DNA of 64,000 nucleotides from Isochrysis galbana. Its lineage: Eukaryota > Haptophyta > Isochrysidales > Isochrysidaceae. This document shows, one piece after another, positions 31,895-39,655 of the stretch. The position numbers were made by a program, and so were the translations under genes. The notes beneath the pieces are model-generated. The model was not told the origin of the DNA. It did not search any database and was given only the letters and a program-made list of their open reading frames with translations. The stretch's first letter is position 1. Each line of letters opens with the position of its first letter. The stretch is taken from assembly GCA_018136815.1 (NCBI GenBank), contig CM030941.1, positions 2,478,993-2,542,992 of the forward strand, read 5' to 3'.

Positions 31895-32395
31895 TAGTAT
31901 GTAGGCATGTTACCCAACTGTGCCAGAAATTTGTCATACTAATGATGGCTAGGTTTGCGTTCCCCTCTCGTCAGCTAAAGCCATCGCTCCCATTGTTCCA
32001 AGTTCTTCAATCCGTCAAACTGTCAAAGATGAAGGGATTTGCGGGTTTTTCGGTTCCTTCTCAGGTCTCATATCTCACGTAAACTCACCTTTCTACGCCA
32101 ATATGAACTATGGTGGGGAGAGGCCGGCTCCCCCCCCCTGGGACTCACTCTCCTAGTCTGCCCCCCCTACTCATTTCTCATTTCGCCCCGTTCGCCCCCT
32201 CCCCCTCGCCTCCCTTCTCCCTTCGTTTCGCCTCCCCCTCGACCCCCGAGGTCGAGGTCGTTTGCCTCCATTTGGTACCACCTCCCCATCCACTTCTGCG
32301 CGCGCGTCGTCGTCCCTCCTCGTCCTACACCTCTTCCGAAGTCGTCGCCAGCATCAGCAGTCAGCAGGGAGCAGGGAGGGCCTTCTGCAACAAAA
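31895..32395. other. No gene recognised
   Basis: An AT-rich start is followed by C-rich low-complexity sequence leading into the LTR-like repeat at 32396. A palindromic GACCCCCGAGGTC-type word is at about 32240. Confidence 0.4.
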
Positions 32396-32830
32396 TGTCG
32401 TATTCCATACGATGACAGACTTTTACTTCTAACCTGCGGGTTATTTTAAGCCTCAAGGTCTCGTCGATTGGTGTTCCGCCTCTTCTCTTACTTTCTCTCG
32501 ATGTCATCAAATGTTCTATGACCGTCTTCTGTCTTCTCTCGTCCATCGGTCGTAGCTCCCCAGCCCCCAGCGAGGTCTGCCCTCGTTGTGCCGACCCCCT
32601 CTGTCGCATGTCTGCGCGCTGCTAAGTTGCCCTGGTGCCGACGCCTGGCCGTCCCGGTGTGCTTAGTTTTCGCCCTGTTTGGTTTAGTTTGTGTGGTTCT
32701 GTGCCCTCAGATTTTTTGAGTCCATGCGTTGTAGTCTCCCGTGTCTACCTCGGACCTAAGAAGCTCTCATTCTCATTCTCCCTAGGCGGCTTGCCTTCAT
32801 TTGGTCTCCTTTCCCTCAGGGTTTCTTCCC
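32396..32830 (+). repeat. LTR, copia-like family B (solo or fragment)
   Basis: It begins TGTCGTATTCCATACGATGA, an inverted repeat at the very 5' end, and continues through AAGCTCTCATTCTCATTCTC. The full stretch matches 57290-57782 (minus) with moderate divergence. No internal region follows, so it is a solo LTR or truncated. Confidence 0.7.
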
Positions 32831-33010
32831 CTCCCGTGGGGACTCTGGCCGAGCAGCATCAAATACAAAAAAGCTCGGTCCTAGGACACCGGGCCTAGCT
32901 CACCATGAGGGCGCTCCTGTGAGCAAGGGGATGCATGGTTACTAGTGCGTGCCCCCGCCCTCGATGAAAATTCCAGCGGCCTCCTCGTCACGCATGACGT
33001 GGACCTCTCC
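32831..33010. other. LTR-proximal spacer
   Basis: GC-rich sequence without coding features between the LTR and the end of the minus-strand virus-like gene. Confidence 0.35.
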
Positions 33011-33646
33011 TCACACTTGTCTTGAAAGGATCGTCTTCAATGAGTGCATCGGATGTATACCGCACTCCTCGTGTGTCAGCTTGAACTTCTTTTCGATGTC
33101 GTAAAAGCTGTGGTACGGGTCAATGTACCCCTGCTTCTTTTCGAGCATGAGGTAATGCCTACCGGTCTTATCGATGGCGTAGGGATACGGAAAGTCGTTC
33201 GCTCCTACAGGCGATACGAATGCGACGATCTCGTCGACGGCCTCAAATTCGAACACTTCGATGCCCACGAAGACGTACTTGAGGTCGCCGATGTAGAAGA
33301 GCAAAGAGTTCCCTGCTTCATTGAGCTCGTTCACTCTGTCGTACCCTCCTGACAATACAGTCAATGGGCAGAGGTAGCTGATGCCAACAAACATGTCCTC
33401 GCACACGAACGCGTGATGCGAGGCTTCACCGTGTACATCGACCAAGTGCCTACCGTCATCGCGCTGTGCAACGGACGCGACAAAGCCCACGCCGCCATTG
33501 TCATGGGCCGCGTACTTTTGGACACCGGGTTCAGGGGCGAGAATCCTTCGCCAGTGCTCTTCGAACTCGTGTATACCTGGGTCTCCTGTCTCAGGTGTGG
33601 GAGAGTCATGGTAAAGGAGCGACAAGGCAAGGTCTTTATGTGTCAT
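33011..33646 (-). CDS. Virus-like hypothetical protein, 211 residues
   Basis: An intact intronless frame from ATG 33646. Its middle contains GNSLLFYIGDLKYVFVGIEV followed by a segment (NDFPYPYAIDKTGRHYLMLE) of the kind seen in hypothetical proteins of large algal and amoebal DNA viruses (xDVPYPYAIDxxGxxYLMxE). The family call is from memory. No catalytic motif is evident. It lies 62 bp downstream of the Cys-rich gene on the same strand, with an AT-rich leader (CTTTTTTCGTTTCGTGC), a compact layout typical of viral genes. The frame shows no decay, so it is either a young insertion or still selected. Confidence 0.6.
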   Translation of the reverse strand: MTHKDLALSLLYHDSPTPETGDPGIHEFEEHWRRILAPEPGVQKYAAHDNGGVGFVASVAQRDDGRHLVDVHGEASHHAFVCEDMFVGISYLCPLTVLSGGYDRVNELNEAGNSLLFYIGDLKYVFVGIEVFEFEAVDEIVAFVSPVGANDFPYPYAIDKTGRHYLMLEKKQGYIDPYHSFYDIEKKFKLTHEECGIHPMHSLKTILSRQV

Positions 33647-33708
33647 TTATGAGCACGAAACGAAAAAAGTTTCCGTGAGCGCTTTTCACTTTGTTCCGTG
33701 CTCGCCAA

Positions 33709-34098
33709 TCAGTCATCAGATCTGCAGGTACCACTACGACACGTGTATTCACCACAGCACTCCGAGTTACTTTGGCACACCGACCCTGGCTCGCGGCATG
33801 GCGTCTCACACACTCCCTCGTCATTGCACTCAAGTCCTTCACAGCACTCGTCGCCATAACTGCACGCCCCCCGTTTCTCGATACACGGTGTGACGGTACG
33901 GCACTTTTGGTCGGAACACACGAGATCGTGACAACAGTCTCCATCGTTTGCACACTCTCCATCCACATCCTTACATCTGTCTGGCTGCTTCTTATTCGTG
34001 AGTACCAACGCCACGACGATGGCGGCGACCACGGTGGCGACGACCACCGCGAGGGCAATCAAAAGTCGTTTCGAGGGCATATCTACTCGTATGTCCAT
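33709..34098 (-). CDS. Membrane protein with three knottin-like Cys repeats
   Basis: The protein has 129 residues from ATG 34098. After a short N-terminus there is one strong membrane segment at about 12-33 (LLIALAVVVATVVAAIVVAL). It is followed by three tandem units of about 30 residues with the spacing C-x6-C-x5/6-CC-x4-C-x4-C, the cystine-knot pattern, giving six Cys per unit. The topology suggests a signal anchor with the knots outside the cell or virion. Knottin folds are used as inhibitors, adhesion or structural modules; nothing here points to a toxin. The frame is intact and overlaps no intron signal. It is preceded by an A9 run. It pairs with 33011-33646 as a short same-strand cluster. 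Confidence 0.6.
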   Translation of the reverse strand: MDIRVDMPSKRLLIALAVVVATVVAAIVVALVLTNKKQPDRCKDVDGECANDGDCCHDLVCSDQKCRTVTPCIEKRGACSYGDECCEGLECNDEGVCETPCREPGSVCQSNSECCGEYTCRSGTCRSDD

Positions 34099-34184
34099 TT
34101 TTTTTTCAACGTTTCCGGCGTCGCGCTCGCCGTCGGTGGCGCTCTTCCTCAGATTACACGCCTGCGCTACTTCTCGCCGTCGAC

Positions 34185-34290
34185 GTCCAGCGGCACCACC
34201 ACAGGCGACCCGCACCTCGTCTTTGCGCACGGCGGTCACGCCGACTTCCGCGGCAAGAACGGGGGGGCGCTTGATTTTTTGACGCGGGTG
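34185..34290 (+). pseudogene. Fragment of a GDPHLVFAHGG-domain protein
   Basis: The plus frame contains TTGDPHLVFAHGGHADFRGK, a strongly conserved block that I associate with secreted or virus-encoded proteins in algae and giant viruses. It lacks a start and loses sense after GGALDF. The tail may be the separate fragment 34823-34972. Confidence 0.45.
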
Positions 34291-34356
34291 GCTGCTTGGC
34301 CGCCGAGGCGCCTTGCCTTCATTCGGTGCCAGTTTTTTTTTGTCATAAACGTCGGC

Positions 34357-34365
34357 TATATAAAA
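34357..34365. promoter_or_regulatory. Possible TATA box
   Basis: TATATAAAA stands alone in a GC-rich context between the GDPHLV fragment and the ankyrin fragment. The strand it serves is unclear; on the minus strand it would precede the frame leading to the Cys-rich gene. Confidence 0.3.
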
Positions 34366-34397
34366 CCGGGGAAGGCTGCACGAGCGAGTCGACTCCG

Positions 34398-34820
34398 CCA
34401 GAAAGTTGTTTGTTTTTCCCCCTACCACCCCACCTCGCGCAGCCAGCGCAGGGTGTCCGCGTGCCCACCCCTGAGGGCGGCCGCGTACACACTCTCGTCC
34501 CACGGACAGAAGCGCTCGCGCAGGTTCCTTTTTTTGTAAACGCCTCTCTTACATGGGATTGAAATCTGACACCTTTCCGCGTGAGGGGGTAGGGGGGGGA
34601 AACCAACAACTTTCTGGAGGCGGTGCACGACTTGGCGGGGTAGGCTGCTCGGCCGACGTGCATTCCCCAGAAAGTTGTTGTTTTCCCCCCCTACCCCCTC
34701 ACGCGGAAAGTTGTCAGATTAGCCCTCCCCCCCAAGCTATGGGTTTTTTTAATAGACGAAATCTGACACATTTCCGCGTGAGGGGGTAGGGGGGAAACCA
34801 ACAACTTTCTGGAGGCGGTG
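34398..34820. repeat. Four copies of a ~55-bp repeat in alternating orientation
   Basis: CCAGAAAGTTGTT followed by CCCCCTACCCCCTCACGCGG and GTCAGATT appears as plus (34398), minus (34561-34617), plus (34667-34720) and minus (34758-34813). The two minus copies are both followed by GGAGGCGGTGC. The copies sit inside or next to broken virus-like genes. Confidence 0.85.
34422..34530 (-). pseudogene. Ankyrin-repeat fragment, giant-virus style
   Basis: The minus frame reads FCPWDESVYAAALRGGHADT then LRWLREVG. CPWD plus a GGHxxxLRWLRExG ankyrin unit is the pattern of the large ankyrin families of giant viruses. One repeat only is left; the frame runs straight into the 55-bp repeat copy at 34398-34442 and stops. 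Confidence 0.5.
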
Positions 34821-34822
34821 CC

Positions 34823-34972
34823 CTCTCCTTCGAGGTCGCGCACCGCCACCTGGCCGCGCACAACGCCTCCGCTCAGCTGCTCGCGGCCGAGGTGGCCGCC
34901 GCCGGCTTCCGCCTCCGCGAGTCCTGGGACCGCACGGGCGGCGACTGGGTCGGGGTGCGCGACCCGCAGTGA
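34823..34972 (+). pseudogene. C-terminal fragment of a virus-like protein
   Basis: The open frame, without a start, follows directly on the last 55-bp repeat: VAHRHLAAHNASAQLLAAEV, then LRESWDRTGGDWVGVRDPQ and a stop. It was clearly once coding. It may be the displaced end of the GDPHLV gene or of another viral protein. Confidence 0.35.
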
Positions 34973-35039
34973 CGGAATACGTGCGCATCCTCAGTCTGTG
35001 TTTTTCGCTCGTGATTGGGTAAAGAGAATCATGCGTACC

Positions 35040-36030
35040 AAGGGCGATCGATCGGTGGTAGGTGAGATGGGGAGGGGGGGGGGGGAGGGGGGGGGAGAGA
35101 CCCCAAGGCAGACCCCCTGTTTACGTTAATGTTATCGTCATATACTGTAAAAGTTTCTCGATCGCAGGGGGGCCCCCCGAGGGTCCCGGCCGCCCCCCGC
35201 GCCCAGAGTTCCCCCGCGGAAAGGGTGAACGCACGGCGTGCACTTTCATAGTAGGCGAAAAAGTTGTTATGCGCACGCACGGCGCCCCCGCGCGGGGGGG
35301 GGCCGAGGCACATCGCGCCCTGCGCATCCACGGCCTGCGCATGGGTGATTGCAAGTCATCACACCCTTCCCCCTCGGACATCTCTCTTAACCTGCGAGTT
35401 TGCGTAATTGTGAACCTCAGAGAAACAGTCTGCTATGCTCACGCACGGCGCCCCCGCGGGGGGGCCGAGGCACATCGCGCCCTGCGCATCCACGGCCTGC
35501 GCATAGGTGATTGCAAGTCATCACACCCTTCCCCTCGGACATCTCTCTTAAACTGTGAGTTTACGTAATTGTCAACCTCGGAGAAACAATCTGCTATGCT
35601 CACGCACGGAACCCCGCGCGGGGGGGCCGAGGCACATCGCGCCCTGCGCATCCACGGCCTGCGCATAGGTGATTGCAAGTCATCACACCCTTCCCCTCAG
35701 ATATCTCTCTTAAACGGCGAGTTTACGTATTTGTCAACCTTGGAGAAAACAATCTGCTATGCTCACACATGGCGCCCCGCGCGGGGGAGGACCGAGGCAC
35801 ATCGCGCCCTGCGCATCCACGGCGTGCCGCAGAGAAACAAGCTGCTATGCGAACGCGCGGCGCCCGCGCGGGGACATCGCGCCCTGCGCATGGGTGATTG
35901 CAAGTCACCACACCCCTCCCCTCAAACTCTCCATTTAATTTTAAAATAATGTTATTTTTATAACCGTGGACATTTGATCTCTCAATTCGACTGATGTCTG
36001 ATGTCCCACAATTGACGGAACGACACCTAA
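35040..36030 (+). repeat. Right long direct repeat of the virus-like island
   Basis: It has the same order as 28531-29275 but five tandem units (ATG-type starts at 35269, 35434, 35597, 35759, 35847; spacing 165, 163, 162, 88) and a longer G homopolymer (35071-35094). It ends in GGACATTTGATCTCTCAATT and GACGGAACGACACC. Confidence 0.85.
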
Positions 36031-36298
36031 GATCCCAAAGACCAACTACATTGGAGACGAGGCCGCCGTCGCGTACCTCTGCATCGAATACATCACGGCG
36101 GTCGGGTACGGTGAAACGAGTCCCATGGTGCAAGTGCACCGAGCAGCTGGCAAACTCTGGATGGAGGACTAGAAGGCCGTCCTCGCATGCATCACGGACC
36201 TCGCCACCCAGGATCAGCCAAGCGACATTGAGAACGACATTGACAACAGGCTCGAGGACGAGGGGTGTGAGAAAAAGACGAAGAAGATGAAAACTTAG
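36026..36298 (+). pseudogene. Virus-like ORF with one internal stop
   Basis: The frame reads IPKTNYIGDEAAVAYLCIEY and ETSPMVQVHRAAGKLWMED, then TAG (36170-36172), then KAVLACITDLATQDQPSDIE to a basic KKTKKMKT end and stop. Codon sense on both sides of the stop is good, so inactivation looks recent. I recognise no family. Confidence 0.4.
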
Positions 36299-36985
36299 GG
36301 GTACCGTGGGGGAAAAAGTTGCTATGTGCACGCGCCGCGTCCTTGCGTCTATACTCACATAACATTCTGAGTGAAAACAAAACTATCACCTGGCTTTCTT
36401 TTGACGGAACGCGACTTTGGTTAGCGGCCGTGAAAGAGGAAAATCAGTAAAAAAATCACACTGTAAAATGAGATGGTTCTATTTGGGTATTCGAAAACAT
36501 TGGAATGGCTCAACTTTAGTTTTTATGAAACGCCATACTGACGCTTTTGGAGGTCGCGTGCCGCCGACAACTCCAAAATCTATAATCTATATTGTTGTAA
36601 ACGTAAACGGGCATGTGGACATTTGATGGCTCAACTTCATTCTGTCCCACATTCGACGGATCGCGACCTGTGTATGAGGAAGTCGCGTCCTCGCTTAGTA
36701 TAATAATATTCACCTGAATAAGCACATTTATTGTTGGCCCATATTTTTTCGACGGAACGTGACCTGGCAAGTTGCCGGATGGCGGGATTAGGGGATAACC
36801 CGAAGGCACAAGCGGGGTGCCAAGTTAGAAACCCAAGACTGCGCTCACGGTGAGAATGTCTCAAGATTTTCTTCATTTCACTCCACACTCCGACTTGCAT
36901 ACAATCTCCTGTGCTAATCAACAATCAAATCAACAAACGACATGCGGAGGTGTAAGTGATTCTGCTTTTCCGCTTTTGACACCGA
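36299..36985. repeat. Region with repeated GACGGAACGCGAC words, no gene
   Basis: TTTGACGGAACGCGAC (about 36406), GGACATTTGATGGCTCAACT to ATTCGACGGATCGCGACCT (36616-36670) and TTCGACGGAACGTGACCT (about 36748) repeat the motif of 17455-17520. The rest is AT-rich spacer. Confidence 0.55.
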
Positions 36986-38389
36986 TCAGCATCCGCAGCA
37001 ACGCTCTGCCCGTGGCAATCTCCTGAAGACTTGTGCGATGATGTTTTCATTGTGGCGGAGTTGTTGTAAATGTTGACTTACACTCGAAGTGTTGAAGCCG
37101 AGCGCAAGGAGCTCGTGGCCGTGGACAAAGTGTTGCCAGCTACGACGCGACCAGCTGCATCCCTCGGTTGGCACGCTCCCTGGGGTACACTCTCCCTCTG
37201 CCGGGAAGGAATACCAGTGGCCTAGGAATGTCGACTCTGTTTGCGATGGTACAGAGCAGGATCGAATCGGATTCTGCAACGCACCGCGCTCGTCAAGCTC
37301 GCGTGGAAATGGAAAATATACAGGCAGGATTCCGATGGACTCTTTAGAGGCGGCAATGCTTGAGGGGCTGCAAGTGCACAAAGGCATCCCTGCCGTATCT
37401 TTGCGAGTGCTATCCATGTCGCATGCACCTGAGCCGAAGCCTTCATTACCCTCGTCCATCCGAGCGATGCAACGGTCTATATAGTTGTTGCAAGCGCATT
37501 CAGTGGTCTCTGGGTTTGCGCCATTGCAGCTCACGTAGTCGGCAAACGGCTCGAGATGGCGAGAGACGCAGTATTTTGTGATCGTCGCGATCTCAAATGA
37601 TTTGATAAAGGGGTTAGGCTTTGCCGTCGGATCTGACATGGCGGTAATGAAGGAAACGTCTGCGAGTAGGTCTCCAGCATTGTGGTTCTTGAGGAAGTCC
37701 GGGGGGCATGTTTCGCCGCAATGTTCCGTGACTCGGTACACCTCCAATGGCGCGATAAAAGCCTTGCCTGCATTTGCCGTCCTATACACTACGCTGTCTG
37801 AAAATGGTCCCCATTCCTGCGCACCGCCAGGCCGGGTCTTGAAGGCAGCCCTCGCTCGAAACTCGTAGACCTGACCTGCAGCGAGGCCATATGCACTTAG
37901 CCGCAAGTTGGTCTCAGGATGCCTGGCCGTGATAGGAGACGTCTTAGCACGCAGCCACGTGAGATCACTTTGCTGACGATACTGTACATCCAATGGTACT
38001 TCAATTCTAGATCGATCTAGAACCTCAAGCTCTACGTCGAGGATCACACTGTCTGTCGTCGGCAGATCCGACGGAGGGAGGAGGCGGGGCTGATATCGCG
38101 ACAGAGCCGCTGTCGAGCACACGACCGGCTGGGTAAGGTTGGTCCAGAGAAAGCCGTCGTGATGCGATCGCATGCGCATGGCTACGGCGAAGCTCGTGCC
38201 CGGAGGTAGGTCGTCGAACTCGATCGACATGGCGTCAGTGCGTGCGGTCTGCGACACGAACGGCACAAACGGCGCCTTGGCCAAGCCGAGCTGCACATCG
38301 ATCATGTCGTAGTCAACGGATGTGGCGAGTAGGCTGATGACGAGGCTTACAGTGCTCGACGATGAGCACGCGAGAGGGGCGGCAACCAT
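36986..38389 (-). CDS. Fibronectin-III-like, Cys-rich secretory/surface protein (5' end uncertain)
   Basis: The protein has 467 residues from ATG 38389, but the same frame stays open upstream for 11 codons (LEAHKLLKSTA) to a good acceptor (CCTTTCAG|CTGG at 38423). The ATG is therefore probably internal and earlier exons should lie beyond. Residues about 25-95 and 105-210 look like two fibronectin-III-type beta domains (LPPGTSFAVAMRMRS; GLAAGQVYEFRARAAF then EWGPFSDSV). The C-terminal half is Cys-rich (CGETCPP, CNNYIDRC, CTCSPSS) and contains GHWYSFPAEGECTPGS and EGCSW. An extracellular or lumenal role is inferred from the domain type and paired Cys. At about 38470-38990 dispersed repeats take over, so the 5' exons may have been separated or lost. 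Confidence 0.6.
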   Translation of the reverse strand: MVAAPLACSSSSTVSLVISLLATSVDYDMIDVQLGLAKAPFVPFVSQTARTDAMSIEFDDLPPGTSFAVAMRMRSHHDGFLWTNLTQPVVCSTAALSRYQPRLLPPSDLPTTDSVILDVELEVLDRSRIEVPLDVQYRQQSDLTWLRAKTSPITARHPETNLRLSAYGLAAGQVYEFRARAAFKTRPGGAQEWGPFSDSVVYRTANAGKAFIAPLEVYRVTEHCGETCPPDFLKNHNAGDLLADVSFITAMSDPTAKPNPFIKSFEIATITKYCVSRHLEPFADYVSCNGANPETTECACNNYIDRCIARMDEGNEGFGSGACDMDSTRKDTAGMPLCTCSPSSIAASKESIGILPVYFPFPRELDERGALQNPIRSCSVPSQTESTFLGHWYSFPAEGECTPGSVPTEGCSWSRRSWQHFVHGHELLALGFNTSSVSQHLQQLRHNENIIAQVFRRLPRAERCCGC

Positions 38390-38429
38390 CGCGGTGCTCT
38401 TGAGTAGTTTGTGTGCCTCCAGCTGAAAG

Positions 38430-38735
38430 GAAGAGACGAGTCGCGGGCCAACGGATCCTCCGCCCGACCGGCGATGCCTCGGCGCTCTCCCCCTCCTTCC
38501 TTACTCTAGGCATGGTGTCAGAGTCGGAGTTTTCTTCTTGTCCTAGTCCTAGTTTATAGTTTAATCCTAGTGCTGAGGGACCGTGCCTCATTGGCAACGG
38601 AGCCCCTACCCCGCGATGGGGGTGTGCGCGGTTGGTGCATGGCTCGTCCGGTGTATGTGGCTAGGGATGCTAGCCAACAAGACCTTCTACAAAACTACAC
38701 CGTGGTACACCCCCGCCGGGAGCCGAGAGCCGAAT
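38430..38735. other. Spacer with a primer-binding-site-like word
   Basis: ATGGTGTCAGAGTCGGAG at about 38514 resembles the tRNA-iMet primer-binding site (TGGTATCAGAGC), and the following AT-rich leader style fits a copia element. No coding sequence is seen. Confidence 0.3.
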
Positions 38736-38948
38736 TCATATTCCGAGTAGAAAGAAGCCTGTAGAAGCTGCTTGGCCACGTGGATATAATGGTAGACCAA
38801 CATTGAATGAAGTGTAGTGATTGATAGAAGCGTGGAGACGTCGTAGACGTATAGATAGACATAAGAACGAAGATTGATGATTTACCATCGCGGTTATAAC
38901 GGTAGAACGGAAAATAGCGAAATATAAATATAGCCTGCAGAGGCTCGA
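38736..38948 (+). repeat. Dispersed repeat, family T (copy 2)
   Basis: It repeats 22312-22505 with few differences, including GAAGTGTAGTGATTGATAGA. The flanks are unrelated on both sides. Confidence 0.8.
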
Positions 38949-39655
38949 AGTAAGGAAAATAGCGCATGGCTAGTGGCAGTAGCGGCACTCATATTTAATT
39001 ATATATCTCGCTCTCCGATACCCTGACCCTGATTTCTTTGGAGGATTGTTTTTCTTTTTTGGTTTCCCGCCTTGTGTCGTCCCATTTCCCCAAATTGTGC
39101 TGAGGTACGGTCTCGGGGTCGTTCCCGCTTTTTCGGCAGGAGCTGCGACGCATGTTGGACTCATGTCTTCCCACGACTTCAAGAACGTCGACTTGTGTAT
39201 TTTGATTCATGATGTGAAAAGTAACCCCCAACAACCACAAGCCACACAAGCCAAGGTCACCGAGCCACACGCGACGATCGCGCTGGTTCACACTCAACGT
39301 GAGGACAACTATTCGGGAAAAATGAGGCAGGACGTATGGAGAAGGGTTGGGGGGCTGTGAGCGTACGAGCTACCTAATGATCCGCGGGGCACGTCAACTC
39401 AACAACGTTATGCCTCCTGTGCTCACGCTGAAGGACGGTGGAGTATCCCGTGCGAGGGCGAGTTCGAGCGGATCTACACCGTGTGTCCCATATCCCCAAA
39501 TCTTCTTCCACTCCTGCAATGGGCGCACACAGAAGTAAAATGAAGAGCCGAAAATAAGAAACAGCCTTGCATGTGTGGCAGTATGGGCGTTTCTAACGCA
39601 CAGTTTCCATCGAGCCAACAAAAGTACAGCTTAGCGATGACCAAGCAGAGCCGTG
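38949..39655. other. No gene supported
   Basis: Moderate-GC sequence with a plus frame (39046-39360) lacking recognisable features. It is the 3' flank of the glycosyltransferase-like gene. Confidence 0.4.

Noticed and set aside
39046-39360. Plus frame of 104 codons
   Set aside because: Starts in a poly-T stretch without support; no domain and overlapping frames on both strands.
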